64,000 nucleotides of DNA from Flavobacterium sp. N1994. GTDB lineage: Bacteria; Bacteroidota; Bacteroidia; Flavobacteriales; Flavobacteriaceae. A model generated the notes under the pieces. That model saw nothing but the letters and a program-made list of their open reading frames with translations, was not told the origin of the DNA and ran no database searches. Positions 44,046-52,877 of this stretch are shown piece by piece. The stretch's first letter is position 1. Each line of letters opens with the position of its first letter. The stretch covers positions 372,001 through 436,000 of the forward strand of contig NZ_CP109999.1 of the NCBI RefSeq assembly GCF_025947145.1. Reading direction: 5' to 3'. Position numbers and translations under genes: made by a program.

Positions 44046-44711
44046 ATGAAAAATCTATTTGTAACCGCTATGTTGTTAGTGTTTGGCTTGACGATGGCAC
44101 AAAATAGTAGCCCTTCAAAAGCAAGTAAAACTCCAATAAAATTTGGACTTAAACTAGGACTTAATATTGCCAATTTAACCAATACCGAAGACGGTTCTAG
44201 TAGTGTATCTCCTCGAACTGGAATTAACTTAGGCGGTTATTTACATTATAAAGTGGCTGAAAAATGGGCACTTCAACCCGAATTACTTTATACTACGCAA
44301 GGAAACATTGTACAAAGCAATAATGTCAAAGTAACTTATATGTTAGATTATATTGCCATCCCTTTAATGGCAAAATACTATCCAGCCAAAGGGTTTAATG
44401 TAGAATTTGGACCTCAATTATCTTTTATAGTGAGTAAAAAAGCCAAAGGAGAATCTAACGGACAAAGTACTACTATTGATCTTGATGAACTTTTTGCGGC
44501 TAGTAATCTTAATGCCAAAGTGAACACTTTTGATTTGGGCTTGAACTTTGGTTTGGGGTACGAATTAAAAAATGGCATCAACTTTAGCGGAAGATATACT
44601 TTAGGGATGCTAAAAGTATTTAAAGGGGCCGATGTAGTATATTCTAATGGAAGCGAACAAGTGATTAAAAACTCAGTTTTCTCTTTTGGAATGGGCTTTA
44701 CTTTTAAATAA
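44046..44711 (+). CDS. Porin-family outer-membrane beta-barrel protein
   Basis: A 221-residue exported barrel (signal peptide MKNLFVTAMLLVFGLTMAQ), of the PF13568 type common in Bacteroidetes. Recurrent strands are IKFGLKLGLNIANL, GINLGGYLHYKVAEKWALQPELLYTTQG, YIAIPLMAKYYPAKGFNVEFGPQLSFIV and the final SVFSFGMGFTFK. About eight strands are expected. Cargo is unknown; these proteins are usually structural or of unknown function. Upstream TATTTTCG (near 44011) is a weak -7 box. A hairpin terminator follows. Confidence 0.88.
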   Translation: MKNLFVTAMLLVFGLTMAQNSSPSKASKTPIKFGLKLGLNIANLTNTEDGSSSVSPRTGINLGGYLHYKVAEKWALQPELLYTTQGNIVQSNNVKVTYMLDYIAIPLMAKYYPAKGFNVEFGPQLSFIVSKKAKGESNGQSTTIDLDELFAASNLNAKVNTFDLGLNFGLGYELKNGINFSGRYTLGMLKVFKGADVVYSNGSEQVIKNSVFSFGMGFTFK

Positions 44712-44734
44712 ACCTTTTCTCTTTATCCAATACG

Positions 44735-44762
44735 AAACCATCCGAAAGGGTGGTTTTTTTGT
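44735..44762 (+). terminator. Terminator of the porin-like gene
   Basis: AAACCATCC and GGGTGGTTT (one G-U) form a stem around GAAA, followed by seven T residues. Confidence 0.85.
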
Positions 44763-44831
44763 TTGAATAGAAATTTACTATCTTTGAAATGACAAGCTAT
44801 ACTTGATGCGACCCCTCCACACCATTACCCC

Positions 44832-46214
44832 ATGAAAACAACAACCCCCATTTTAATCATATTCCTCTCCATCCTCAGTATAACGATGAATAGTATCTAT
44901 GCACAATCTATTGCAGCAGGGGGATCTCATTCCATATTTCGCTGCTCAGACGGAACGCTGCAAGGAGTGGGTTTTAATACTACTGGAGGTCTTGGCGATG
45001 GCACCACCATTGAAAGGCATACTCCTGTGCCCGTACTTGGGCTATCCTCTATAACTGCCTTTAGTGGTGGTGGTAATTTCACCCTTTATCTAAAGAATGA
45101 TGGAACCGTTTTGGCGGTAGGGGAAAATGGTTCAGGAGAACTTGGAGACGGTACTACTATTTCCAAAAGTACTCCTATACAAGTCCCCGGTCTTACCGGA
45201 ATAGTTGGAGTGGAGGGTGGAGATTTCCATTCTCTTTTCCTAAAAAATAATGGGACCGTTTGGGGAGTAGGTTACAATTACTTTGGGCAATTGGGTGACG
45301 GAACCAATGTGAATAGAATTAATCTAACGCAGGTACATGGACTTACAGGAATTACCAAAGTAAGTGCCAGCCAAATGCACACCATTTTTTTAAAGAATGA
45401 TGGAACAGTATGGGCAACAGGTGCTAATAATATTGGTCAGCTTGGCGATGGGACCACCATCGAAAGACATACTCCAGTGCAGGTAGCTGGACTTACCGGT
45501 ATTACTGCAGTAGCTTGTAGTAATACTCATTCTGTTTTTCTTAAAAATAATGGTACTGTTTGGGCTGTAGGCTTTAATGACTATGGACAGCTTGGGGATG
45601 GCACTATAATTTCTAAAAGTAATGCCGTTCAAGTAGCCGGCTTAACAGGAATTACTGCAATTGCAGCGGGTGAGTATTATTCCCTTTACCTAAAAGATAA
45701 TGGAACGGTTTGGGCTGTAGGGAATAATCAATATGGCCAATTAGGTGATGGAACTACAAATAATAGAAGTACTGCGCTACAAATACTTGGACTAACAGGA
45801 ATTACAGCAATTGCCACTGGTTCTTATCATTCTCTTTTTTTGAAAAATGACGGTACCGTTTGGGCTGTGGGCAATAACGAATTTGGACAACTAGGTGATG
45901 GAACCACAATTGAAAGACACACCCCAGTGCAGGTAACAGGTTTGTGTAATGTGACTTTAGGGATAGAAGAAACGGCTATAGTCCATACATTTTCGGAGTA
46001 TCCAAACCCTTGCAAAGATGAGCTGTTTATAGAATTGGAAGAATACCAAGACGCAACTGCTACACTATACAATATGCAGGGGCAGTTAGTACAACAGGTT
46101 TCCTTGCAAGCCTTCAAAACGGCTTTGCCTTGTAATGATTTGGCAAGCGGAGTTTATATGGTTCAAGTAAAAAATCAAAACGGAATACAAGTTAAAAAAA
46201 TAGTTAAGAACTAA
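44832..46214 (+). CDS. RCC1-repeat protein with T9SS sorting tail
   Basis: A 460-residue secreted protein. The signal peptide (MKTTTPILIIFLSILSITMNSIYAQ) is followed by about seven RCC1 repeats from residue 28 to 375. Each is about 50 residues and marked by LKNDGTVWAVGxNxxGQLGDGT, which should form a seven-bladed propeller. The last about 75 residues are a T9SS type A sorting domain (HTFSEYPNPCKDELFIEL, LASGVYMVQVKNQNGIQVKKIVKN). The protein is thus predicted at the cell surface or outside. RCC1 propellers bind proteins or carbohydrates; no ligand is inferable. The repeats are alike in DNA too (GATGGAACCACC words), so the array could change copy number. Confidence 0.93.
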   Translation: MKTTTPILIIFLSILSITMNSIYAQSIAAGGSHSIFRCSDGTLQGVGFNTTGGLGDGTTIERHTPVPVLGLSSITAFSGGGNFTLYLKNDGTVLAVGENGSGELGDGTTISKSTPIQVPGLTGIVGVEGGDFHSLFLKNNGTVWGVGYNYFGQLGDGTNVNRINLTQVHGLTGITKVSASQMHTIFLKNDGTVWATGANNIGQLGDGTTIERHTPVQVAGLTGITAVACSNTHSVFLKNNGTVWAVGFNDYGQLGDGTIISKSNAVQVAGLTGITAIAAGEYYSLYLKDNGTVWAVGNNQYGQLGDGTTNNRSTALQILGLTGITAIATGSYHSLFLKNDGTVWAVGNNEFGQLGDGTTIERHTPVQVTGLCNVTLGIEETAIVHTFSEYPNPCKDELFIELEEYQDATATLYNMQGQLVQQVSLQAFKTALPCNDLASGVYMVQVKNQNGIQVKKIVKN

Positions 46215-46267
46215 GACCCTACCGTTTCTAAATCGGGTCAGGTCTAGTTACAAAATTTACTATCTTT

Positions 46268-46460
46268 GAAGCTATGTAGTCTTCAATCCCGTTAGGGATT
46301 AGAGCTGGGTAGAAAATAAATTACCATAAAATTAAAATCCCTTTAGGGATGGTATAATAGCAGAATGTAAGATTTCAACATTAAAAATAGCATCCCTACA
46401 GGATTTTTAATAATGTTTGCCAATTTTTTCTACCAATATTAAATCCCTACGGGATTATTA
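46268..46460. repeat. Interspersed element built of TCCC-GGGA palindromes
   Basis: The gap 46215-46481 holds four small palindromes: AATCCCGTTAGGGATT (46285-46300), AATCCCTTTAGGGAT (46336-46350), ATCCCTACAGGAT (46392-46404) and ATCCCTACGGGAT (46443-46455). CTGGGTAGAAAA on one side and TTTTTTCTACCAA on the other form an internal inverted pair. It looks like a folded, MITE-like non-coding element. No ORF. Confidence 0.75.
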
Positions 46461-46481
46461 ATTTAAAATATAATCTAATTC

Positions 46482-47024
46482 ATGACAACCCACTTAGCCC
46501 TTCTCCGCGGCATTAACGTCTCTGGACACAAAATGATAAATATTGCGGCTTTGAAAAAAGCTTTAGAATACATTGGTTTTACTAATGTGGTGACTTATAT
46601 CCAATCGGGGAACGTTTTTGTTACTTCCGAGGAGGAGAGTCCGGCCAAGGTGGGCTTTCTTATTAAACAAGAAATCTTTAAGGAGTTTGGACACGATGTA
46701 CCAGTGATTGTCATTGGCAAAGAAGATTTGCAAGCGTGTTTAGACCGCAATAATTTCTTGAATGACGAAGGCGTTGATTTGAAAAAACTGTATGTTTCTT
46801 TTATCTCCTCCGAGTTGCCCGAGAATATGATTACCCAACTCAACTTAAACTTCATCCATCCCGACGAAATCCAACTCGATGGTAAACGGATTTACTTAAA
46901 ATACGACATCTCACCCGCCAAAACCAAATTGGACAACAAATGGATAGAGAAAAGCATGAATGTGGTTTCTACTACACGGAATTGGAATACGGTGAATAAG
47001 TTGTTGGAAATGTTTGAAAGTTAG
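46482..47024 (+). CDS. DUF1697 family protein
   Basis: A 180-residue cytoplasmic protein of the DUF1697 family. It begins with the hallmark LALLRGINVSGHKMINIAALKKALE and continues GFTNVVTYIQSGNVFVTSEE. The C-terminal block contains SPAKTKLDNKWIEKSMNVVSTTRNWNTVNKLLEM, typical of the family. Function is not established. It is a single gene, preceded by the palindrome element and followed at its stop codon by purine-rich heptamers. Confidence 0.92.
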   Translation: MTTHLALLRGINVSGHKMINIAALKKALEYIGFTNVVTYIQSGNVFVTSEEESPAKVGFLIKQEIFKEFGHDVPVIVIGKEDLQACLDRNNFLNDEGVDLKKLYVSFISSELPENMITQLNLNFIHPDEIQLDGKRIYLKYDISPAKTKLDNKWIEKSMNVVSTTRNWNTVNKLLEMFES

Positions 47025-47072
47025 AAGCAAGAAGAAAGAGTCAAGAAGCAAGAGTCAAGAAGCAAGATAAAG
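47024..47072. repeat. Purine-rich heptamers (GAAGCAA / GAGTCAA)
   Basis: Seven consecutive 7-bp words of the type GAAGCAA, GAAGAAA, GAGTCAA begin on the last base of the DUF1697 stop codon. Related tracts follow the stops at 51130 and 54341. Confidence 0.75.
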
Positions 47073-47161
47073 ACAATAACTCTATTAGAAATAACAATAA
47101 TTCTATAACGTTTGGGTAAAGTGCTATGCTTAAATTTGGCTAAACTTTAAACAACTCAACA

Positions 47162-47572
47162 ATGAAAAGAAATGCCACCGCCGTTTGGAAAGGTTCTGTA
47201 AAAGAAGGAAAAGGAACTCTTACTACCCAAAGTACTACATTGAACAATACACAATACTCATTCAACTCTCGTTTTGAAGACGGAGTTGGTACTAACCCAG
47301 AAGAGTTGGTTGCTGCGGCTCATTCCGGATGTTTCTCAATGCAGTTATCGGCTTTTATTGGTGAAGCAGGTTTTGTCGCTGATAGCATTCAAACCAAATG
47401 CGATATTGATTTTCAAAACGGATCTATCGTAAGCTCTCATTTAACTGTTGAAGCTAAGATTCCGGGTATTACTAATGAGACTTTCCAAGAACTAGTTACT
47501 AAAGCAGAGAAAAACTGCCCGATTTCTAAGTTATTGAATACAGCGATTTCTTCTAGCGCTATGCTAGTGTAA
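47162..47572 (+). CDS. OsmC/Ohr-family peroxidase-like protein
   Basis: A 136-residue protein of the OsmC subfamily, thiol peroxidases acting on organic hydroperoxides. The peroxidatic cysteine is Cys57 in AAAHSGCFSM and the resolving cysteine Cys119 in EKNCPISK. The general shape (VGTNPEELVAAAHSGC) matches OsmC rather than Ohr. It is a complete single-gene unit with a terminator. Confidence 0.92.
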   Translation: MKRNATAVWKGSVKEGKGTLTTQSTTLNNTQYSFNSRFEDGVGTNPEELVAAAHSGCFSMQLSAFIGEAGFVADSIQTKCDIDFQNGSIVSSHLTVEAKIPGITNETFQELVTKAEKNCPISKLLNTAISSSAMLV

Positions 47573-47593
47573 GTAAACAAAAATTATAAAGTT

Positions 47594-47628
47594 AAGCCCT
47601 CATTTCTTTCTTAGGAATGAGGGTTTTT
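47594..47628 (+). terminator. Terminator of the OsmC-family gene
   Basis: CCCTCATT (47598-47605) and AATGAGGG (47616-47623) with a 10-nt loop, followed by TTTTT. Confidence 0.75.
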
Positions 47629-47665
47629 GTCGTTTAAAACGTAAATTAGCCTAAAATAAACTCAT

Positions 47666-48922
47666 GTGAAGAAAGCCAATAAATTACAGCGTTTTTGGAA
47701 AGTATTAGGTCCCGGATTGATAACAGGTGCCAGCGATGATGATCCTTCAGGGATTGCTACTTACTCACAAGCAGGAGCCGCTTACGGACTTTCAACTTTA
47801 TGGACCTCTATTGTAGCGTTTCCTTTGATGGCAGCCATTCAGCAAATGTGTGCTAAGATTGGGTTGGTGACCTCACAAGGATTAACAGGCGCTTTGAAAA
47901 CCCATTACCATAAATCGGTGTTGTATTTGATGTTGTTGTTTAGTTTTCCAGCCATCATCATGAACATTGGTGCCGATATTGCCGGAATGGGAGCGGTAGG
48001 GAATTTATTATTTCCGTCTATTGATGCTTCGTTTTTTAGTGTCTTTTTTACCCTTCTTTTATTGGGACTGATTATTTACTTGCCGTATGTGAAGATAGCG
48101 GCGGTTTTAAAATACTTGTGTATTGTAATGTTGGTGTATTTTATTGTGCCTTTTTTATACCATCAAGATTTTGTAGCCATAGCCAAAGCCACTTTTATTC
48201 CGACCCTCAAAATGGATAAGAACTTTATTGCCATTTTAGTGGGTATTTTGGGGACTACTATTTCTCCGTATTTGTTCTTCTGGCAAGCTTCGGTGGAAGT
48301 AGAAGAAATGAAAAACAAAAAGCGTCATTTAATAGTCAATAAGAAAATCATCCAAGACATGAAACAAGATGTCGATTTTGGGATGTCGTTCTCAGGCTTT
48401 GTAATGTATTTTATCATCCTTACTACAGGAACGGTGTTATACAAAGCGGGTATTCATCAAATTGATACGGTAGAACAAGCGGCTGCGGCTTTAAAACCCT
48501 TAGCGGGAAACTTTGCTTATTTGTTGTTTGCTATTGGGGTAATTGGTACCGGATTGATAGCCATTCCCGTATTAAGTGGTTCCATATCGTATATCATTAC
48601 CGAGACTTTCGGATGGGAGCAAGGCTTGGATAAAAAATTCCACGAAGCCAAAGCCTTTTATATTGTAATTGCGATTTCGTTGTTATTAGGATTGTCACTA
48701 AATTACATCGGCATTTCCCCAGTAAAAGCCCTGATATACACCGCTATCCTATACGGATTAACAGCACCCGTTTTAATTGCTATTATCCTTCATATTTCCA
48801 ATAACAAAGCCGTAATGGGTAATTTTACTAATAGTAGATTATCCAATATTTTAGGATTCGCCGCCTTAATCATCATGACGGTGGCTGGAGTAGCCTTGTT
48901 GTATTTGCAATTTGCAACGTGA
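47666..48922 (+). CDS. NRAMP-related metal transporter
   Basis: A 418-residue inner-membrane transporter with about 11 helices, of the NRAMP superfamily (LeuT fold). It starts at GTG 47666. The ATG two bases earlier is out of frame and meets TGA at once. The helix-1 motif reads DDDPSGIATYSQAGAAYG (residues 24-41) instead of the canonical DPGN, and helix 6 reads TISPYLFFWQASVEVEE instead of the Met-Pro-His motif that selects Mn/Fe. It therefore belongs with NRAMP-related proteins whose substrate may not be a transition metal. Confidence 0.88.
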   Translation: MKKANKLQRFWKVLGPGLITGASDDDPSGIATYSQAGAAYGLSTLWTSIVAFPLMAAIQQMCAKIGLVTSQGLTGALKTHYHKSVLYLMLLFSFPAIIMNIGADIAGMGAVGNLLFPSIDASFFSVFFTLLLLGLIIYLPYVKIAAVLKYLCIVMLVYFIVPFLYHQDFVAIAKATFIPTLKMDKNFIAILVGILGTTISPYLFFWQASVEVEEMKNKKRHLIVNKKIIQDMKQDVDFGMSFSGFVMYFIILTTGTVLYKAGIHQIDTVEQAAAALKPLAGNFAYLLFAIGVIGTGLIAIPVLSGSISYIITETFGWEQGLDKKFHEAKAFYIVIAISLLLGLSLNYIGISPVKALIYTAILYGLTAPVLIAIILHISNNKAVMGNFTNSRLSNILGFAALIIMTVAGVALLYLQFAT

Positions 48923-48947
48923 TGAAAATAAAGTAGAAGAAAGTAAC

Positions 48948-48979
48948 AATTCACAATTCATAATTCACAATTCACAATT
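48948..48979. repeat. AATTCAC heptamers
   Basis: AATTCACAATTCATAATTC and two further AATTCAC units, all in a 7-bp register, lie 25 bp past the NRAMP-related stop codon. Confidence 0.7.
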
Positions 48980-49059
48980 AAATTATACTTTTGTTGAAGA
49001 TATGGATGATTTCTCTCCAATAAGAAGGAATTGATATTAAAGAATTTAAAATAAAAAAA

Positions 49060-50340
49060 ATGTCAGTTTTAGAAAAAATGAGTTCCGCCGAAGCGATTGC
49101 TTTAGAAGACAAGTATGGTGCCCACAATTACCATCCGTTACCGGTAGTCTTGAGCAGAGGAGAAGGAGTCTATGTTTGGGATGTAGAAGGTAAAAAGTAT
49201 TATGATTTTCTTTCGGCTTATTCGGCAGTGAATCAAGGCCATTGTCATCCAAAGATTGTAGGCGCTATGATGGAACAGGCGCAAACGTTGACGCTAACCT
49301 CGAGAGCTTTTTACAATGATAAATTAGGTGTTTACGAAGAATACATTACCAAGTATTTTGGTTTTGATAAAGTATTACCTATGAACACAGGAGCAGAAGC
49401 AGTAGAAACGGCTTTGAAACTGTGTAGAAAATGGGCTTATGAAAAGAAAGGTATTGCTGAAAATGAGGCTCAAATTATTGTCTGTGAAGGGAACTTCCAC
49501 GGAAGAACTACTACAATCATCTCGTTTTCAAATGATGAAAATGCTCGTAAAAACTTCGGTCCGTATACAGCAGGTTTTATAAAAATCGCTTACGATGATA
49601 TTGAAGCCCTAGAAAAAGCTATCACTTCATCAAAAAACATAGCTGGATTCTTAGTAGAACCGATTCAAGGAGAAGCTGGAGTGTATGTGCCAAGCGAAGA
49701 TTATTTGGCAAAAGCCAAAGCATTATGTGCTGCAAACAATGTTTTATTCATTGCTGATGAAGTACAAACAGGTATTGCCAGAACGGGTTCTTTGTTAGCC
49801 GTTTGTGGGAATTGCAGTTGTGAAAATAAATGCGAAAAGCAAGCCACTTATGTCACTCCAGATATCTTAATCCTAGGAAAAGCATTATCAGGAGGTGCTT
49901 ATCCAGTATCAGCGGTTTTGGCTAATGATGCGATAATGAATGTCATCAAGCCAGGACAACATGGTTCTACTTTTGGTGGAAACCCTATTGCAGGTGCTGT
50001 AGCTATTGCGGCTATGGATGTAGTTAGCGAAGAACATTTGGCTCAAAACGCAAGAAGATTAGGAAAACTATTCCGAGAAAGAATTGGCGAATACATTACC
50101 ACTTCCAATATTGCGACTTTAGTTCGTGGAAAAGGATTGCTTAACGCAGTAGTGATTAATGATACAGAAGAGAGTGATACCGCTTGGAACATCTGTATGG
50201 CTTTACGCGATAATGGCTTGTTGGCCAAACCTACACACGGAAATATCATCCGCTTTGCGCCACCTTTAGTAATGAACGAAGAACAACTATTAGATTGTGT
50301 GTCGATTATTATTAAGACCTTACAACAATTCGAAAAGTAA
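49060..50340 (+). CDS. rocD: Ornithine--oxo-acid transaminase
   Basis: A 426-residue class III PLP aminotransferase that moves the delta-amino group of ornithine to 2-oxoglutarate, giving glutamate-5-semialdehyde. Diagnostic segments are [27 protein letters not shown] at the N-terminus, [20 protein letters not shown] near 108, NFHGRTT near 146, and the PLP lysine in [16 protein letters not shown] near 270. A Cys-rich insert [13 protein letters not shown] near 249, common in Bacteroidetes homologues, could bind a metal. It is a single gene with a clear terminator. Confidence 0.95.
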   Translation: MSVLEKMSSAEAIALEDKYGAHNYHPLPVVLSRGEGVYVWDVEGKKYYDFLSAYSAVNQGHCHPKIVGAMMEQAQTLTLTSRAFYNDKLGVYEEYITKYFGFDKVLPMNTGAEAVETALKLCRKWAYEKKGIAENEAQIIVCEGNFHGRTTTIISFSNDENARKNFGPYTAGFIKIAYDDIEALEKAITSSKNIAGFLVEPIQGEAGVYVPSEDYLAKAKALCAANNVLFIADEVQTGIARTGSLLAVCGNCSCENKCEKQATYVTPDILILGKALSGGAYPVSAVLANDAIMNVIKPGQHGSTFGGNPIAGAVAIAAMDVVSEEHLAQNARRLGKLFRERIGEYITTSNIATLVRGKGLLNAVVINDTEESDTAWNICMALRDNGLLAKPTHGNIIRFAPPLVMNEEQLLDCVSIIIKTLQQFEK

Positions 50341-50354
50341 AAGATATTGTAAAG

Positions 50355-50383
50355 AAAACCAGCTAATAGAGCTGGTTTTTTTA
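50355..50383 (+). terminator. rocD terminator
   Basis: AAAACCAGCT and AGCTGGTTTT form a perfect 10-bp stem around a 5-nt loop, with a T-run after it. Confidence 0.9.
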
Positions 50384-50409
50384 TATTTTTGAACTATATA
50401 TTTTTTCAC

Positions 50410-50598
50410 ATGAAAAAACTGGTGTTGCCTTTTATGTTTGTCGCCATCATTGTGGGTTTGTTTGAGCAATCCAAAGACAAGCCCAATATTTATATTTTAT
50501 GTGGTGCCATAGCAGTATTCATGTATGGTATGATGCAATTAAGCGGCAAAACGCCTAGTAAACACCAAGAGGAAAACGAGGAGAAAGATGATGAATAA
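50410..50598 (+). CDS. Small membrane protein upstream of Smr gene
   Basis: A 62-residue protein from ATG 50410 (MKKLVLPFMFVAIIVGLFEQ; a TTG at 50389 is unlikely). Two hydrophobic stretches lie at about 3-18 and 30-45 (YILCGAIAVFMYGMMQL), and the tail is acidic (KHQEENEEKDDE). Not recognised. It overlaps the next gene by 11 bp, so the two are translationally coupled. Confidence 0.7.
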   Translation: MKKLVLPFMFVAIIVGLFEQSKDKPNIYILCGAIAVFMYGMMQLSGKTPSKHQEENEEKDDE

Positions 50599-51130
50599 AG
50601 GCGATAAAGTTTCGGTTTTAGACGATGCTATTGATGGGGTTGTAGTAGAAGTAAAAGGGCTGGATGTCACTATAGAAACTACGGATGGTTTTAACTTGAC
50701 GTTTAAAAGCAGTGAGTTAATCAAAATAGGGACTACGGATACTATGAATTTTTCTTTTAATAAAAGTCAGGTGATTAGCGTAAAAGAAGTTTCTAAGCCC
50801 AACTACATCAATAAAGAGAAAAAAAACAAAAAAGAGATTCCACCACCCGAATTTGATTTGCATATAGAAAAGCTGGTCAAAAACTATAAGGCTATGAGTA
50901 ACTATGACATCCTAACCTTGCAAATGGAAACGGCAAAACGGCATATCGAATTCGCCATACGCAACCGAATTCCCAAGATAGTTTTCATTCACGGAGTAGG
51001 AGAAGGTGTCCTTAAATCGGAGCTCGATTTTATGTTAGGACGATACGATAATATTTCTTTTCAAGATGCTAATTATCAAAAGTATGGACTGGGCGCAACG
51101 GAAGTTTACTTTAAGCAGAATGTGAGGTAG
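50588..51130 (+). CDS. DUF2027/Smr domain protein (MutS2 C-terminal type)
   Basis: A 180-residue protein. The N-terminal region (about 1-50, GDKVSVLDDAIDGVVVEVKGLDVTI) is an SH3-like DUF2027 domain. The C-terminal half is an Smr domain (FDLHIEKLVKNY near residue 96, HIEFAIRNRIPKIVFIHGVGEGVLKSEL near 118-145), with the usual D-L-H and H-G-x-G-x-G motifs of a nicking nuclease or RNA-binding module. No MutS part is present. Two ATGs in a row (50588 and 50591) are equally possible starts. A purine-rich heptamer tract follows the stop. Confidence 0.9.
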   Translation: MMNKGDKVSVLDDAIDGVVVEVKGLDVTIETTDGFNLTFKSSELIKIGTTDTMNFSFNKSQVISVKEVSKPNYINKEKKNKKEIPPPEFDLHIEKLVKNYKAMSNYDILTLQMETAKRHIEFAIRNRIPKIVFIHGVGEGVLKSELDFMLGRYDNISFQDANYQKYGLGATEVYFKQNVR

Positions 51131-51169
51131 AAGTAAGAGGAAAGAAGCAAGAGACAAGAGAAAAGAAAT
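51130..51169. repeat. Purine-rich heptamer-like tract
   Basis: GAAGTAAGAGGAAAGAAGC and similar words begin at the Smr stop codon. The same word family occurs at 47024 and 54341. Confidence 0.6.
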
Positions 51170-51185
51170 AAATTTTATTATTATT

Positions 51186-51210
51186 AATTCGTAATTCGTA
51201 ATTCGTAATT
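51186..51210. repeat. AATTCGT heptamers
   Basis: Three AATTCGT units plus a final AATT end 2 bp before the stop codon of the minus-strand DUF3810 gene. Confidence 0.75.
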
Positions 51211-51212
51211 TT

Positions 51213-52277
51213 TTACTTTAGTTCTTTTTCTTTATAATAGTTAATCAATAAATCAACAAATTTACTGTAGCTTTCTAAACCATCTTGCTGTTGATTGGCT
51301 TTGAGAAATTGGTCGTAAAATAAATGAAATCCTTTGTCAATAAAAGTGTCATATTGTTTCCAAAAGCGATCACTTTCTTTAAAGTTTTCTATGATTCCTG
51401 AGTTGATAGTAGGTTTGAATTCTTTAAACTTGGCTTCATCTTTCATCACGATATTCTCTAAACAATAGCGTAGCGCATTAGAATAAGCCGAATATTGAAA
51501 ATACAAATCCTTGTTTTTAATGCAGGCCATAAACCCTATAAAATTGCATTCACTTTCACTAGCATAGCCAATTTGATGCGCCATTTCGTGACAGATTACA
51601 TTGGGGAAACCGTACATAGGTAATTTGTAATTCACTTGAGATTCATTGGTAAACGGATTCAAATACCCACCAAACCCCATATAAGTAAGAGGCAAACTGA
51701 ATAAAGATTTCTTTCGACTTGGAATTTCATACTTAAAAAAAGGGTACTCTTTAGCTAAAGTAGCATATCCATTTTCGGTCATTTTAAAGATGCTATCTTG
51801 AGAATACGGATTGGTTACTTTTTTATTTTTATCGTGAGTGATTTGGAATTGGACTTCATTGGTTTTGGCAATTAGTTTTTTAGTGAAATCATATAAATCT
51901 TCGTTAGTGTATTCTCTTTTAATGTTCATTTTTTCATATAACGGCACTCGATAATAATTGGTGGCCCAAAGCAAATGAAACAAAAAATAAAAAATGGAAA
52001 AGCCGCTCAACACCTTTAAAAATATATCTTTCTTGTTATTGCGCCACTCTTTTCGGGTTTTCCAAATGGAAATAAGTAAATAAATAAGTAGGATTCCGTA
52101 TAAAACATCACCAAACGAAAAAGGTAGTTTGCCCAAAATAGTACGTTCTATTCTTGAAGTAAAAACATAAAGTCCATTACTGTAATAATGCTCCACTAGT
52201 TCAGGAAAGAAAGCCAAGATCTTCAAGAAAAGAATTTGGAATAGTAGAAAAAGTGGGAGAATGTTTTTTCTTTTCAC
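51213..52277 (-). CDS. DUF3810 membrane-anchored putative zinc metalloprotease
   Basis: A 354-residue protein with three N-terminal membrane helices (about 6-25, 57-75 and 90-108) and a soluble domain from 110 on. The domain contains the zinc-protease motif HEMAH at residues 230-234 (NVICHEMAHQIGYASESECNF). The downstream Glu in ASESE is a candidate third ligand. This is the DUF3810 family, conserved in Bacteroidetes and Firmicutes. Peptidase activity is inferred from HExxH only. It stands alone, ending in heptamer repeats. Confidence 0.88.
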   Translation of the reverse strand: MKRKNILPLFLLFQILFLKILAFFPELVEHYYSNGLYVFTSRIERTILGKLPFSFGDVLYGILLIYLLISIWKTRKEWRNNKKDIFLKVLSGFSIFYFLFHLLWATNYYRVPLYEKMNIKREYTNEDLYDFTKKLIAKTNEVQFQITHDKNKKVTNPYSQDSIFKMTENGYATLAKEYPFFKYEIPSRKKSLFSLPLTYMGFGGYLNPFTNESQVNYKLPMYGFPNVICHEMAHQIGYASESECNFIGFMACIKNKDLYFQYSAYSNALRYCLENIVMKDEAKFKEFKPTINSGIIENFKESDRFWKQYDTFIDKGFHLFYDQFLKANQQQDGLESYSKFVDLLINYYKEKELK

Positions 52278-52359
52278 AGTACTAATTTGTTATAAAAATA
52301 GGTATTATAGCCCAACGCATAACTCTTTTTTTGTAAATTTGTAATTCAATATTGGATTT

Positions 52360-52569
52360 ATGACACAAATCACTTTAAATATTCCAGATGACGAATTGGG
52401 TTTTTTTATGAAATTGATAGAAAAATTTAATTATGAGCCTATTGTGACTGATTTTTCTATAAATCAAGAGATGAAAGACTTATTAGACGAAAGAAGAGCA
52501 ACTTCCAATACTGAGGATTATTTATCTTGGGAAGAAGTTAAAAATCAAATTCGTTTTAAATCAAAATAA
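52360..52569 (+). CDS. Antitoxin of a type II toxin-antitoxin pair
   Basis: A 69-residue protein, MTQITLNIPDDELGFFMKLIEKFN at the start and a C-terminus of charged helices (LLDERRATSNTEDYLSWEEVKNQIRF). This is the shape of small antitoxins paired with RelE/ParE toxins: a short N-terminal beta/helix segment and a toxin-wrapping tail. Its TAA overlaps the ATG of the toxin (TAATG). TAAATTTG at 52334-52341 is a candidate -7 box. DNA-binding ability is not obvious from the sequence. Confidence 0.75.
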   Translation: MTQITLNIPDDELGFFMKLIEKFNYEPIVTDFSINQEMKDLLDERRATSNTEDYLSWEEVKNQIRFKSK

Positions 52570-52862
52570 TGAGTTATAAAATTGTAATTGAACCTAGAGC
52601 AATTATTGATATTCAAGATGCGGTTGATTATTATGATTTTAAACAAAAAGGTTTAGGGGCTTATTTTTTCCAAACTTTAGAAGAACACATTGAAGTTTTA
52701 AGTAAAAATCCGTTATTCCAAATTAGATTTAAAGACTATCGCGGTCTTCCAATTCAAAAATTCCCCTTCATAATCTTTTATTTTACTGATGAAGAAAAGA
52801 AAATAGTGTACATAGTTGCTGTTTTCAATACTTCATTGAACCCAAAAAAATATCCTAAATAA
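52569..52862 (+). CDS. RelE/ParE family toxin
   Basis: A 97-residue protein of the RelE/ParE superfamily. It opens YKIVIEPRAIIDIQDAVDYYDFKQKGLGAYFFQTLEEHIEVL and has the family's C-terminal beta strands (FPFIIFYFTDEEKKIVYIVAVFN). ParE-like members inhibit gyrase and RelE-like members cleave ribosome-bound mRNA. Which applies here cannot be told. It is coupled to the antitoxin by a one-base overlap and lies 15 bp upstream of pepD, so it could read into that gene. Confidence 0.88.
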   Translation: MSYKIVIEPRAIIDIQDAVDYYDFKQKGLGAYFFQTLEEHIEVLSKNPLFQIRFKDYRGLPIQKFPFIIFYFTDEEKKIVYIVAVFNTSLNPKKYPK

Positions 52863-52877
52863 CAAACTAAAATTATA

